Assembly: GCA_028274465.1 (NCBI GenBank)
Contig: CM051457.1
Span: 33,205,313 to 33,269,312, forward strand
DNA length: 64,000 nt
Reading direction: 5' to 3'
Source: Plantago ovata
Lineage: Eukaryota; Streptophyta; Magnoliopsida; Lamiales; Plantaginaceae
Part shown: piece by piece, positions 1 to 12,090 of the stretch
Position numbering within the stretch: the stretch's first letter is position 1
How the letters are laid out: every line of letters starts with the position of its first letter
Program-made: the position numbers and the translations under genes
The notes under the pieces: model-generated
Seen by the model: the letters and a program-made list of their open reading frames with translations, nothing else
What the model was told of the DNA's origin: nothing
The model's database searches: none

Positions 1-284
1 GCAGGAGATATCAGTACCCATTAGTACTCAACATTTCATTAGCCATGTACCATACTCATTCATTCACAATGTACATTTTTATCATTAAAAAACAAGAATA
101 TGAACATGACAATCCAAAGAAAATCAACCCATGTCAAAATCCCTAACAATAAGCAACATAACAATTAAATAACGACAATACGAACATAAATACATAATCC
201 CACTTTAGCAAAAGAACAAAACAGCACCCATTTCCACAAATCATTCACCAGTAAAAAATCCGAGCAAGAAATAGACAAACAAAC

Positions 285-485
285 CTTGTTTGCCACGAAA
301 TCAATGAGGACTTCAAGTTTTGATTCAGTTTTGGTGTTTGAGCCCGAGGAGATGAGCTTTCCATAGAGTTGCTTGAAGGTGGACGGAGTGTGGGGAGATT
401 GAGCAGACACTTTTGAAGGGTCAATCGATTGGCTGAAACACCAGTTTCTTCCTTTGATTGGAAACACTACAAGCTTAGCCCTCAT
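285..485 (-). CDS. Mit_KHE1-like protein, first coding exon (partial gene)
   Basis: The exon encodes about 67 residues from an ATG at 485, starting MRAKLVVFPIKGRNWCFSQS, and stops at a splice donor (AAG|GTTTGT) at 285/284. The N-terminus, with the basic MRAK-VVFP-KGR-WCFS opening followed by a Ser/Thr-rich stretch and a 'LYGK..SSG' segment, resembles plant proteins annotated as mitochondrial K+-H+ exchange-related (Mit_KHE1 family, about 200 aa). These are proposed to act in potassium/proton balance at the mitochondrial inner membrane. Remaining exons would lie left of the window; positions 1-284 look like intron sequence. The family assignment rests on the N-terminal pattern only and the function is inferred from the family. 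The open frame running past the donor is intron read-through. Confidence 0.6.
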
Positions 486-2003
486 TTTTTATTTTCTTTT
501 AACAAAAACACACACAGACGAAAAAGGAAATTCCAGTACTGAGATTTTGAGAGTGCTAAGAGTCTGTCTCTATCTGGGTCGATTGACTGAGTCGGAGCGG
601 CGGGTTCACGGTTCAGCCTTTGGGTTTAGCCGTGTTGTCTGGGTTTTAGGAGATCACAATAAAACTCGGTCAACCCGAGCATGTTTGACACTGCTAGTGA
701 ACTGTGATCGAACTGTGAACACATATTTAGGATTATACTGTGTTCTTCGTGTTTCCTCCGTATGATAAATGATGAACGAACATGTGAACTGAATTGAATT
801 TAATCAATTTAAACCGAACTAAACTAAATTTAATGTAAGTTGGTAGTGTTAAAATGTGTCCAACATGTTAAGGACAACGGTCTTAGATGACCTAAGGCGT
901 AAAGCCCCGACTAAAATTGGTTGTCACAGTGGAACTTCACCACCGAAAATATAGTAAGAAGACTAAGATATCCAATGGGAATGATTCGACCAAGAAGGCT
1001 CGACACCATCATAAAATACCCAGGATAGCCATGTTTTCCAAAACAAAAAGCTATCGGCGGGATACCTAGGCACATGTGGCTGATCCATTATACCAATCAA
1101 CTGCGTGCGAGCCAATGAGTCCATATATGGTCAAACATATGCCAAGTGGAAGAAAGTCTTGTAGGCCCTAAAGTTGGCGGGGCAAGTCTATTGTCCTCGG
1201 CATCAGACCAAGGCAATATCCGAATGGGCAGTGCCATTAAGGGAGCATGAACCCATTTAATTAATGAGGCATAATCCATGTCAGACAGTCGGTGTCAACC
1301 ATCCAAAGTACGTGGGTTAACCCGTCACCCCTAGTATTCAGCTATGAATTTCTTTATTGTATGACGATAATAAAACATTCGTGAAACTTATACAAACTTG
1401 GCAGGTTTGATCATCAACTAACATCCTCCAAGTCCAAACTATAAAAGTCATCTACTGGATCTTAGTTGATCTAAGCCCCCCTCACTCCTTCCATGCCCAA
1501 GCCAATCTAAACACTACGCACGGATTCAATTTCTAGATGTCGATTGCCACTCGAAAAATCCCAAAACTTGAGTCGACATGTTAACACCCTACCTAACACA
1601 TACATCCACGGCTCCGCACCATATTGCTGTACTTATTTTGAGAATTTATGAAGTCTAAAAGAACCTATTGCATTTCACTTGAAAAAATAAAATAATTATT
1701 ATTATTATCATTATTTATATTATAAAATAATAATAATGTCTAAAAAGGCCAGTACCCCAGCCCACTAACACCATATCGAATTGGGCCGCCCAAAACGTAT
1801 ACCGCTCTGGTCTAGTTCCACCTTCTCTTGGACTAATCTGCAACTCCATAAGTCCATATAACAAAAAGCTCTCTGTATAATTTCCATCATTCTACTGTCT
1901 ACTCCATATTCTCAGCTTCTTCTCCAAGAAAACAAAATCTCATCTCCCGTTCACCGATATCTAATTCCAACCGGTCTCCGGCAACCTATTCCTTATTTCC
2001 GAC
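486..2003. other. Intergenic region and RPT1 promoter/5'UTR
   Basis: I see no gene here. The first part would hold the promoter of the minus-strand gene. About 850-1330 is GC-richer than its surroundings and reads like the remnant of a repeat, possibly an LTR, but no matching ends or duplication were found. An AT-rich, partly self-complementary tract (ATT/AAT runs) lies at about 1685-1737. The stretch from about 1850 to 2003 has a pyrimidine-rich leader and should be the RPT1 promoter and 5'UTR. Confidence 0.4.
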
Positions 2004-4980
2004 ATGGGCGACCCGATTGAGGAGGAGAAGAACCCTAAGCCTCTCGACGAGGACGATATTGCACTCCTCAAAACCTATGTGAGTCTTCTTCGATTTTGCT
2101 TTTTTATCTTTCAATCTTCTGCTTGTGGTTAATCGAAGCATTCAGTACTAGGGCTTGGTCCGATTGATTTGTAATTGGGATCTAGGTTTTGAATTTATAT
2201 TTTATTCGATTGTGCAGACCTCAATAGGAGGTGAAGTAAGTATTTTGGAATGCTCAGATTTTGATTTTAATCGATTGTAATTTAGTTATTCATTCGTATG
2301 GACTGTTAGTAGGACCTAAAGGTTAGGTCTTTTGCATACTCAAATGTTAATCAGTTGTAATTGCTTTTGATTTTGTACCTATTGATGCTGTATGGTGTAA
2401 AAAAGACTTAATTTTTGATTTCTGATTTATATTGTTTGTGCAGGGCTTGGGTCCATATTCTACCAGCATCAAAAAGGCCGAGAAAGAAATAAAAGATATG
2501 GCAAAGAAGATTAATGATTTGTGTGGTATGCTTACCAATACCTATTTCTTTAAACATTGTTATGGAAATCTTGTTATGTGAGGCTTTCGTGCTCCTTGAT
2601 AGTTAGTTTATATGATATTTGATTAATGCAAGAAGAAACTTGTTTTTTAATTGTATATATGCGGATTTTAATGTGTAATGTTATACATCATGATAGGCAT
2701 AAAAGAGTCAGATACTGGTCTGGCTGCTCCAAGTCAGTGGGATCTTGTATCAGACAAGCAGATGATGCAAGAAGAACAACCATTGCAGGTAATATTATAC
2801 AGCTTTTTAATCTACTTATTCAATCAGAAAGGATATTGAACTTCATTTCCTTGCCCATAGTATTTTAATTTGTTTGAAGTAAAGGGAACTGAATGTTGCT
2901 GATCAAATTGTGTCTTGTATCTTGATTGTCTTGTTAGGTTGCAAGGTGCACGAAGATAATCAATCCAAACACCGAGGATGCGAAGTATGTCATCAATGTA
3001 AAGCAGATTGCTAAGGTAATTTTTATTGCCATTTCTTTCTGGCATGTGGTTGATGTGTCTTGTGTAATTACAAATATCCTTTCCTGTTTGGCTGCTCATT
3101 TATCCTATTTTCATTTTGTTGCTGCAGTTTGTTGTTGGATTAGGGGATAAAGTTTCACCCACAGATATTGAAGAAGGCATGCGGGTTGGGTAAGTTCTTA
3201 CAGACATCAGTAACTTTTATCTGGATTCTTATGGTTTCCAGGTCCCCCCCCCCTGTTGATCATAATTGGGAAAGAATGCATGGATATGGGTGTTAGAATT
3301 TCATTCTTTTGCAGTGTAAATCACAAACTTGTAACATATAACTCTTGTAATATAAATCACAAACTTGTTTCTTGTTAATCCAACTTGGTTGCTGGGAATG
3401 GATGAATTTGAGCACATCATATTTTTTGTTTTGTCCTTTTTTATTTCCTGTAATGTCTTTGGTTTTCTTCTCATACTATGAAATTTTAACACAAATATTA
3501 TTTCAGTGTTGATAGGAATAAATACCAGATCCAGATTCCATTGCCCCCAAAAATTGACCCGAGTGTCACAATGATGACTGTGGAGGAAAAGCCTGATGTT
3601 ACCTATAATGATGTTGGGGGCTGCAAGGAACAAATAGAGAAGATGAGAGAGGTATATTACATTAAGTTCTTTACGCCTTTCAAGTATGCGTCTGTTATTG
3701 CATTGCTTTTGTTTTCCATGTTTGCTTGTTTCATATTGCAACTGTGTTTTTGATGAAACACATATTCATGTAGGTTGTCGAGCTGCCTATGCTTCACCCT
3801 GAGAAATTTGTGAAGCTAGGGATTGATCCCCCAAAGGGTGTTCTTTGCTATGGTCCACCTGGTACAGGAAAAACCCTACTTGCGAGAGCTGTTGCTAATC
3901 GCACCGATGCTTGCTTTATTAGAGTGATTGGTTCTGAACTTGTTCAGAAGTATGTCGGTGAGGGTGCACGTATGGTTCGTGAATTGTTTCAGGTCAGTAT
4001 TTTCTTGGAAGGCACTTGTAACTCTTTTGAGTACCGGAATTGTGTTTAGTTGCAATATTACTAAAATACACTTTCCTTGGTGCAGATGGCTCGCTCAAAG
4101 AAGGCTTGCATTGTGTTCTTTGATGAAGTAGATGCCATTGGGGGTGCACGGTTTGACGACGGGGTTGGGGGTGACAACGAAGTCCAAAGAACGATGTTGG
4201 AAATCGTGAATCAATTGGATGGGTTTGATGCGCGTGGGAATATCAAGGTTCTAATGGCAACAAACAGGTCTGTTATTTTACAGGATAAATTTCACCTTTT
4301 TTCTTTCTAGTCTATTCAGTCTTTGGGAACATTAGAGCCCTTTTGATCGCTCCTTGAGCATAGTATATCAATAATATTTGGATGGGCATTGAGGGGATGG
4401 ATTTAGAAACTCTTGGTTGCTGCCTTGTCATGATCATATTTACTATTGTATTGTGGACATTTTCGCTATCTTTGTACTCATTGTTTGTGTTTGCTTGTCT
4501 ATTTTAATGTACCAGACCTGATACATTGGATCCGGCACTCCTGCGTCCTGGAAGGCTGGACCGGAAAGTGGAGTTTGGGCTTCCAGATCTGGAAAGTAGG
4601 ACGCAGATCTTCAAGATTCATACACGCACAATGAACTGTGAGCGAGATGTGCGTTTTGAGCTTCTTGCCCGGCTTTGCCCAAACTCTACTGGTAAAACTT
4701 TGCCTATGTTTCATATTATCATTCCCAACTGTTGCATCCTGTACTGTTTTTGTGTAGTGATAAGAATGCATAAATATACATCCTTGTTTCATACCTTAAT
4801 TTCTCTCTACTTTTGAATGCAGGAGCCGACATAAGAAGTGTCTGCACCGAAGCGGGGATGTACGCCATCCGCGCTCGAAGGAAGACTGTGACAGAGAAGG
4901 ATTTCTTGGATGCCGTTAACAAGGTGATAAAGGGATACCAGAAGTTCAGTGCCACCCCGAAATACATGGTGTACAATTGA
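2004..4980 (+). CDS. RPT1: 26S proteasome regulatory particle AAA-ATPase subunit RPT1 (S7)
   Basis: One of six AAA-ATPases in the base ring of the 19S cap. It unfolds ubiquitinated substrates and feeds them into the 20S core, in cytosol and nucleus. Ten coding exons: 2004-2078, 2444-2525, 2697-2788, 2938-3015, 3128-3189, 3507-3651, 3774-3992, 4086-4267, 4516-4691, 4823-4980. They join in frame to 422 aa, the usual RPT1 length. Visible are the N-terminal [20 protein letters not shown], an N-terminal helical region, an OB-like part in exons 4-6, Walker A GPPGTGKT in exon 7, Walker [12 protein letters not shown] in exon 8, the [11 protein letters not shown] arginine-finger region in exon 9 and the C-terminus KYMVYN. 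No lesion is seen. It may be regulated as part of the co-ordinated proteasome gene set, but I identified no specific promoter element. Confidence 0.97.
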
Positions 4981-5562
4981 TCGGTGTCATGGAGCTCGTG
5001 AACTAGGGTTGTGGCGTTTCCATTGAAGTTTGTTCTTTTTCTATGATTTGTACTGGATTAAGTGTTACAGTACCTTTCATCATATCTCCTGTGAGGTTAA
5101 AACAATATATATCCAGTATGAAATTCTGGCCACTTCTGTTCTGTAGTGTTTATTTCTGTTCTTAACAATGTGCCTGACCTGCCTGTTTGTCCTTTATTTA
5201 TGGTGTCATTTGTGTTGTGTGATGTTTTGATCTGGCTTTGATATTTGCTACTACTATTAGTGTTGTTATGGGAGAGAGGTCTGTGAATTTACAAGATGTG
5301 TGATGGCTTTAATTAACAAATTCACAAAAATTTTATTAACCGGAACATTTTTTTTTTGAAATAGGAACATAAATTGCATTGATTAAGCCAACTTGGGCAT
5401 ACATCCCACACAAAATACTAACCGGAACATTGGTACAAAATACTAACCGGAACATTGGTACATTACTTGGTATGTTGAGCAATGTAATATGCAATGCAAA
5501 TAAGTTGGCAAAGCTTGCCATACGGTATATAACCGTTATAATTACCAACTCTAATGTTATCA
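4981..5562. other. RPT1 3'UTR and downstream spacer
   Basis: Holds the RPT1 3'UTR with T-rich and AT-rich stretches likely to contain the polyadenylation signals. The rest is spacer up to the LINE insertion site. A 25-bp direct repeat lies at 5411-5460. Confidence 0.5.
5411..5460. repeat. 25-bp tandem duplication
   Basis: Two exact copies of a 25-bp unit (5411-5435 and 5436-5460) that contains ACTAACCGGAACATTGGTA. A third partial match (TAACCGGAACAT) lies upstream near 5337. No function is evident. Confidence 0.85.
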
Positions 5563-5569
5563 TTTTGAC

Positions 5570-7451
5570 TTGAGTATTAGCTTGGTAATGATTTGCGAGG
5601 CGTGGTTGGCGCCTGGAGCTCCGACAGTTTCACATCTTTTGTTCGCTGATGACACTCGTATCTTTTGTCATGCTACGGTACGAGCAGCAATGGAGATTAG
5701 TCATATTCTTGAAAAATATAATTTGGCTTCCGGACAAGAGATCAATTTGGAAAAATCTACTGTTGTTTTTAGTAGAAATACAAGTGAAGCCCGGGTTGTC
5801 GAGATTAGAGATTGTCTACCGGTTCGTGTGATTGACAAACATGAGAAGTACTTAGGATTACCGACGGTTATGGGGGGCTCTAAGAAGGAGATTTTCAGTT
5901 GGTTGCGGGAACGGATTTGGAGTAAGGTTCAGGGTTTTGAGAATAAGTGTCTCTCGATGGCTGGGAAAGAGGTACTTATTAAGTCAGTTTTGCAATCTAT
6001 CTCGACCTATATCATGAGTTGTTTCAAGTTGCCGGATACTTTGTTGAAGGAAATTGATTCGATCATTTCTCGATTCTGGTGGGGTGATGGTAGTACTCGC
6101 AAGATCCATTGGATTAAGTGGCGAACTTTATGCGATTCTAAGAGAGATGGTGGCATGGGCTTTAGAGATCTTCGGTCTTTTAATATTGCTATGTTGGGGA
6201 AGCAAGTTTGGAGGGTGATTCAATATCCAAACACTTAGCTTAGTCGCATTTTGAAGGCTAAATACTTTCCATCCACTGATATCTTGGATGCTTACTCCCA
6301 GTCTTACGATTCCTTCACTTGGAAGAGTATTTGTGCGGCTTTACAGGTTGTTCAACAAGGTGTGCGCTGGAAGGTGGGAGACGGTTTGGATATTCAGGTT
6401 TAGAGGGATGGTTGGATTCCGCGGCATCATGGTTTTAGGCCATATACTCCGAATTTACATAATCTGGAGAATCTTACAGTGGCTTCTTTTGTTAAGGATG
6501 ATGGCTGGGATCTAGAGTTATTACGCGCGGTTTTCTGGGAGGAAGATGTGGTTCAGATTCTCAAATACCTCTTCCTACTTGTAGTGTGCCGGATGTGCGT
6601 GTGTGGCATTATTCAAAGTCCGGTTACTATACTGTCAGAACCGCCTACTGGTTAGCTCGTGAAGTGACGCGTAGGGCTGTTAGTGACCGTCTTGGGAGTA
6701 GTAGCACTCATGTGGAGCAGAACTGGAAGTGGGTGTGGAAGATTAGTCTGCCTAATAAGGTGCGGGTTTTCTTCTGGCGGCTTCTACGGAATTCCTTGCC
6801 TGTTTTTGCCAATCTCGCTCGTCGGGGTATTGATGATTTGCAGGATGCGTGTCCGCTGGGTGCTTGTGGTACCGAGACTATTATGCACTCGTTCCGGGAT
6901 TGCTCTTTTGCTCGCCTCGTATGGGCAGTTTCTAACTTTTCGATGGCGGTATTGCTACATGATTGTGTTGATATTCCTAGCTGGATCTCACATGTCAAGG
7001 CGAAACTTGGGACGGAGGAGTTTGCTTTCTTTGTGTGCGTGTGCTGGAGTATCTGGTATCAAAGAAACAAGCATGTTCATGAGAGAATGGTTTTGGATGC
7101 TCAGGGCCTTATTACTTTCATTCAGCAGTTCATCTAAATATTGGGCGGCTTGCGGATTGTACAGGAGTAGAGTTGATTCCATTCCTGTGTCGGTGTGGCA
7201 GCGACCGCTTCGTGGTTTTTACAAGGTGAACTATGATGCTTCGTTTACCCGTTCGCGAGCAGTGTCCAGATGCCTTTATCTGCTGCAGGTTCGATCCTAT
7301 TAGACATTAAGCAGACTGATGCGGCTTTTGTTGCTGTTTAGTACTGTTTTGTTAGGCGGCAAGGGAATATTTTAGCCCATGCTTTAGCAAAGGATGTAGT
7401 AGGAATAGAGGCTGGTAGTGTGTTGCCTGCTACGTTCCATGAGTTCTTGTA
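5570..7451 (+). pseudogene. LINE reverse transcriptase / RNase H polyprotein remnant
   Basis: Reading frame 2 is open from the insertion border to a stop at 6236-6238. It continues in the same frame through conserved LINE sequence (KAKYFPSTDILDAY) to a second stop at 6401-6403, inside the conserved IQV-W-RDGWIP motif (Trp codon changed to TAG). A one-base deletion near 6562 shifts to frame 1, which carries the zf-RVT domain (CPLGACGTETIMHSFRDC) to 7137. The RNase H part then resumes in frame 2 (GFYKVNYDASF), but most of its middle is missing before the end segment (RQGNILAHALAKDVVG) near 7350-7450. It cannot make a full-length protein. Confidence 0.9.
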
Positions 7452-7524
7452 ATGCTTTGATTGCTTGTACTACTCTTTTGATGATGAATGAATGAAAAGT
7501 TGTCTGTTTCTCAAAAAAAGTTTT
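5577..7524 (+). mobile_element. 5'-truncated L1-type LINE retrotransposon
   Basis: A non-LTR retrotransposon tail cut off at its 5' end. In order it holds the C-terminal part of a reverse transcriptase (HLLFADDTRIF, the catalytic F-x-DD box, then GLPTVMGGSKKEIF), a zf-RVT zinc-binding domain, and an RNase H-like tail. The element ends with a short A-rich tail near 7512-7519. It is flanked by a perfect 14-bp direct repeat, TTTTGACTTGAGTA, at 5563-5576 and 7525-7538, as expected of target-primed reverse transcription. It lies downstream of RPT1 in the same orientation. Confidence 0.93.
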
Positions 7525-7696
7525 TTTTGACTTGAGTAAAAAGTCAAAATATTAAGATTTCATTATAGTAATAATATATCATGATAAATGAAAGAAAGAG
7601 TGTTCAATAGAATGAGTGCATGTGCACGAGTGTTGTTTTTAAATTATAAAAATCATGAGTGGATGTCCCAAAATGGAAATGGACACATTAGATTTA

Positions 7697-7830
7697 GGCT
7701 CTATTCTCTTGGTATGAAATCTCATTATTTTCAGTTCAGTTCAATTCTGTTCATACCTGTTTAGTTATATTGTATACTACAAATAAATTTTGTTCAGTTC
7801 TGTTCAGTTCAATTCAGACGAAAAGAACAG
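7697..7830. mobile_element. MITE-like repeat, GTTCAGTTCAG family, copy 1
   Basis: About 134 bp. It opens with GGCTCTATTCTCTTGGTATG and closes with AGACGAAAAGAACAG, so the ends are imperfect inverted repeats (CTGTTCTCTTCGT-like). The interior repeats TTCAGTTCAG. A closely similar copy is at 44334-44434 and a diverged one near 56473-56625. No coding capacity; superfamily unclear. Confidence 0.6.
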
Positions 7831-7899
7831 TTTTTTAATAAATATATTTGTTCTTCATCATGGGAAAGTTCACGTGATTAATATTATTTTACAATTTAT

Positions 7900-8265
7900 T
7901 AACTTTTAAATTTTAATTATAATTAATTACGCGGATACCCGCGTGTCAATTTACTGGTGGAGCAAAAGTAAAAACGTAAAGTTGAGTATAACGGAGGAAT
8001 ACGAAGGGTTGCTTAGCGAAATTGATTGATGAGCTAAATTATTAGGTATTTGAAAACTTGAAATTGATATACCATAATCATGGTAGGCTGTTGTTGTCGA
8101 GGAAGTGCCAGATTTGTATACGAAGATATCATTATGAAGTTTACTACTAATACACTTCAGCTCCATACGTGGTCTTAAACTGTGTTGGCCCAAATCGTAC
8201 TGTTCACATCACATGCATATCATGCTTTTGTGCTTTCATGTCATGAACAGAATGATTATGGACAA
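7900..8265. other. Spacer between repeats
   Basis: AT-rich sequence with no convincing gene. An 80-codon open frame on the minus strand (7951-8193) has no recognisable domain and I do not support it as a gene. Confidence 0.4.
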
Positions 8266-8273
8266 GTGGCCAA

Positions 8274-8556
<283 letters not shown>

Positions 8557-8767
8557 GTGGCCAAGCGCAAATAGCAGTGTGTTTTGGCTAATTATATACA
8601 TGGCTGGACCGCATGACGTAGGTGGCGTTTGTATCATTTAGAAATTTTCACCCCTTTAAATTCCGAGTTCTATGTATATACTACGAAAATTACAATTTTG
8701 CACATTCCCCCTTAAAATTTTCAGTCTGGTTATTAATTGCATAAATTAGTTTGATTATATAATAGTT

Positions 8768-8860
8768 TTAAGGGTGGTCGAGTGGTCAAAGTAGCACATG
8801 ATAGGTAAAGGGTTTGAACCCCAATGGATATATGCAATCGAACCCCGATAGTGACATAAA
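8768..8860 (+). mobile_element. SINE-like fragment with tRNA-type promoter boxes
   Basis: AAGGGTGGTCGAGTGGTC resembles a tRNA-type A box, and AGGGTTTGAACCCC about 45 bp downstream matches a B box. No acceptor stem closes it, so a functional tRNA is unlikely. The CACTA element begins immediately to its right. Confidence 0.45.
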
Positions 8861-8863
8861 ATA

Positions 8864-11800
8864 CACCACAAGAATCAACGGATTTACCGACGGATACCAT
8901 CCGTCGGTAATAGGGCGTCGATCCGTCGGTAAGCCTTTACCAACGGATCGGTTCTCCCTTACCGACGGATAAATAGCGCGTAGCTATTTTATCCGTTGGT
9001 AATCCCTTTACCGACGGTTATTATCCGTCGCTAAATTTAGCGACGGATAATACCGACGGACTGACGAATAAGGGCGTTGACCAGCCCTTATTCGTTTGAC
9101 CGACGGATAAATTTATCCGTCGGTGATAATTGCCGACGGATAACTGTATCCGTCGTTTTTTTTTTTTATTATTTTTCTTAATAATTGTACAACAACCTGT
9201 TTAATAATATAAATTTACGTACTAAAAATTAAAAATCATTAAAATTGAATTGAAAATAAAATTCAATAAAATTCGATTCTTCAAAATAGAAAATCGTTTA
9301 CTACAAATGTAAATGTGAAAGTTTTACAATAGTACTACAAATGCCCAACTAAAATGTCAAAATCTAAGGACGACGACCACTGGAACCCGAAGGAGCATGA
9401 GAACTGCCTTGCAAACCCGCACTCCCCGCCGTACCAGGGCTCCCCTCCCCGGTCTGAAACACAGCTCCCTCTGCGAATGGGTCTATGCCAATGGGATGCT
9501 TCTCCAGCAGCTTTTTCAGCACGAAATTTTGCGTCTCCACCTGACACAAGTAATGATCGATGTAGTTAAGAATATGAATGATAGATGCAAGCAATGTAAA
9601 TGAGCATACAAGTGGTTATACATCTACATGACATATCAACATAATCTTAGCATACAAGTGAATATACCTGAGACACAAGTGTGTTCTGAATGGTCATCAT
9701 CCTAGCATTCTCGGCCCTAAGTGCTGCCATCTCCTCAGCCAATCGAGAATCTGAGCTGGAGGTAGAACCGGATGAGCGCTGAAATGATTCAGCTGCAAGA
9801 GAACGTCCCAAGTTCCCTAAGCCATAGACCGACCACTTAGGGCCAGGAGGGTTCACCTCGAGGAAGGCAGCGTTCTCTTCCTCCATCGTAAGTACGTCAC
9901 CCTTCTCTTCCATCTTAAGCATGTACAAAGCCTCAACCTCCTCCTACAAGCAGTTAAGCAATACATGAGTTGATATATTACAATACATATACAAACTTTT
10001 TAAAAAGAAATACAGTACAAGTAACTCAAACTACTCATTTATGTACTTACATTCAGTTTCTGGGCTTTCTTGCATGTCCACTTGCCGTTCTTGAACTTGG
10101 AATTTTTCACCATGGTCAAGTACGACTCACATCCTTGTCCAGTGAGCCTTTGTTCATTTTGCAAAGTAATAAGTGTCAGTGTTTACAATAAAATTTTAAG
10201 AATATTGAAAGTGACTGGAGTAAAGCACAAGTTAACTTACTGCATTGAGGTCACGAGTGGCCTGAGACTGTGTGCCGAGATGGTGCTTCGAATAGTCCTC
10301 GTCATCACCGAAGCTGCTTCTGTCCACCCGTGCTCGATTCTTCTTGTTCTGTTCTGCTAGGTCCTCGGCATCCTGTGTCTTCCAGTAAGCCAACCACAGA
10401 GGCCACTCGCTGTCGTGGATGAATCTAGGCTTCACTCGAGACTCCTTAAGGTCGTGGACGTTGTCTCGGTAACAACGAGCACCAACAGTGTTGAAAACAA
10501 ACCAAAGCTCCTTCAATAGCACGTTTGGCAAGTAGTAGTGTTTCTAACCACCAAAACAACCAAAGGTCACAATTTAGAACGACACAACAATCAATACAAC
10601 AAGAACAAGATTAACGTAAGCACAATGGTGACTAACATATCACCCAAATATAGTGGCTAACATACCACTCACATTGTCCTAAAAAAACAACTAACACATG
10701 GTGACTAACATATCACTCAAATATAGTGGCTAACATACCACTCACGTAAATTTAGAATAAAAATAAAACAACGTTTACTAAACATTTAAGATTGTTACAA
10801 TACCCGCAGCTCATCGAAGTAGAAGCCAATGACATGGTCAGACAGCCTTGTCCACTTCTCCCCACCACGGTCCTCAGTCGGTTCGCAAATGGGTCAAACT
10901 TAGCCTTCTTCTTCCTGGTTGACGATGAGGAGCTACTCCCCTCTGAGAATCCAATGATGGGTGGAACTACACCCTGCTCGTACCCTGGGGCTCCAAGAAC
11001 TCGTAACTCGGGTGGAATGTAGTTGCACCTAGGTTTCGGCATCTGCAAATAAAACAATATCAAGGTTAGTATAATGATATGAAATATGCACGTACAATAT
11101 AAAGCATTATCAATTAACGTAAATGCACATACAAGTGAATATGCATATAAATGACATAGCAACATAATTTATTACCAATTAAAGGTTCCTCCAACTCTAA
11201 CTCTACAAAATGATCCTCGATTTTTATAAATTACTCAATTTTATCGTATTCAACTACAAAATTAACCTTATATAAGTAGATAACCTAGTTATGGAACATG
11301 AAATTCGATCAAATACAAAACTAAAAAAAGCCCTAAATTGATCTAAGTCTCGATTTTAATTAACAAACCCAAATTAACGTAATCCAAAACTAACATTCAA
11401 CTATAACAACTAATATCTACTTAATACTAACATACATTTTCATAATTTAAGAAATCCCCAAATTAATAAAATTCTAAAATCGATTCATTACTCAATTTTA
11501 ACAACAATCAACTACACATTTAAGCAAAATACACTTGTATCAACTATTATGTAACATACATTTGACAATTTAACCAACAATTGGATAATTCCCAAATTAA
11601 AAATCAAATAAGGGTTAGAGTTCATACCTTTGATTTTGCACAAATTGACCAAAAAAACTTCGAATTGAAGGTTGTTCCTTGTTGCTTGTGCAATAAGCTT
11701 CAATTTTCTACCGAAATGGATGAAAATGGTGGAGTTTTGAAGGAGAAATGGAGATGAGAAGAGAGAAAAACGAGAAGAAGAAGAATGGAGAAGAAGAAAG

Positions 11801-12080
11801 AATGGAGGTTCTGCAAGTCGGTCGATCCGATATATTAAGCTTACCGACGGATAAGCTTATCCGTCGGTAAGCTTAATTTTTTTTTTTTTTAATTCAGTGA
11901 CGGATAACGGTATCCGTCACTAAATTACCGACGGATAGGTACTCTTTAGCGACGGATGACGAACAAAGTGGTCAACTTTGTTCGTTGTCCGTCATCCGTG
12001 GCTATGAGGGACCGATCCGTCGGTATTTACCGACGGATAAAATGTGTCATTTTATCGTAAATGACGGATTTTTTGTAGTG
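8864..12080 (-). mobile_element. CACTA (En/Spm) DNA transposon, 3.2 kb
   Basis: Left end CACCACAAGAATC, right end (inverted) CACTACAAAAAATCC, and a 3-bp target duplication ATA at 8861-8863 and 12081-12083. Both subterminal regions (about 8880-9150 and 11840-12070) are filled with direct and inverted copies of TTACCGACGGATAA / ATCCGTCGGTAA, the layout expected of binding sites for a CACTA accessory protein. The interior holds one minus-strand intron-containing gene, but I see no TNPD/TNP2-type catalytic transposase, so the element is probably non-autonomous. Confidence 0.9.
9364..11042 (-). CDS. CACTA-borne accessory transposase-like gene (Ptta/En/Spm, Transposase_24 type)
   Basis: Minus-strand exons about 11042-10800, 10543-10241, 10147-10051, 9943-9668 and 9540-9364 have matching GT-AG borders. 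The product starts MPKPRCNYIPPELRV. It has a Ser-rich and Lys-rich linker, then KWTRLSDHVIGFYFDELRVL. Exon 2 has WPLWLAYWKTQDAEDLAEQN followed by KNRARVDRSSFG, the W-x-YW...NR pattern of plant CACTA accessory proteins. Later exons carry RLTGQGCESYLTMV and a predicted coiled coil (RLAEEMAALRAENARM). A one-base shift near 10870 appears to break the frame in the first exon. The likely role is binding of the subterminal repeats; this is inferred from the family. Confidence 0.6.
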
Positions 12081-12090
12081 ATAGTACATG

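Noticed and set aside
454-765. 103-codon plus-strand open frame
   Set aside because: It overlaps the start of the minus-strand gene antisense and has no recognisable domain.
3301-3741. 146-codon minus-strand open frame in RPT1
   Set aside because: Antisense shadow of RPT1 intron and exon 6; no domain.
10792-11022. 76-codon plus-strand open frame in the CACTA element
   Set aside because: Shadow of the minus-strand accessory gene.
8880-12070. CRISPR-like array of short repeats (ACCGACGGATAA)
   Set aside because: Repeats are irregularly spaced, in both orientations, and confined to transposon ends; this is CACTA subterminal structure in a plant genome.
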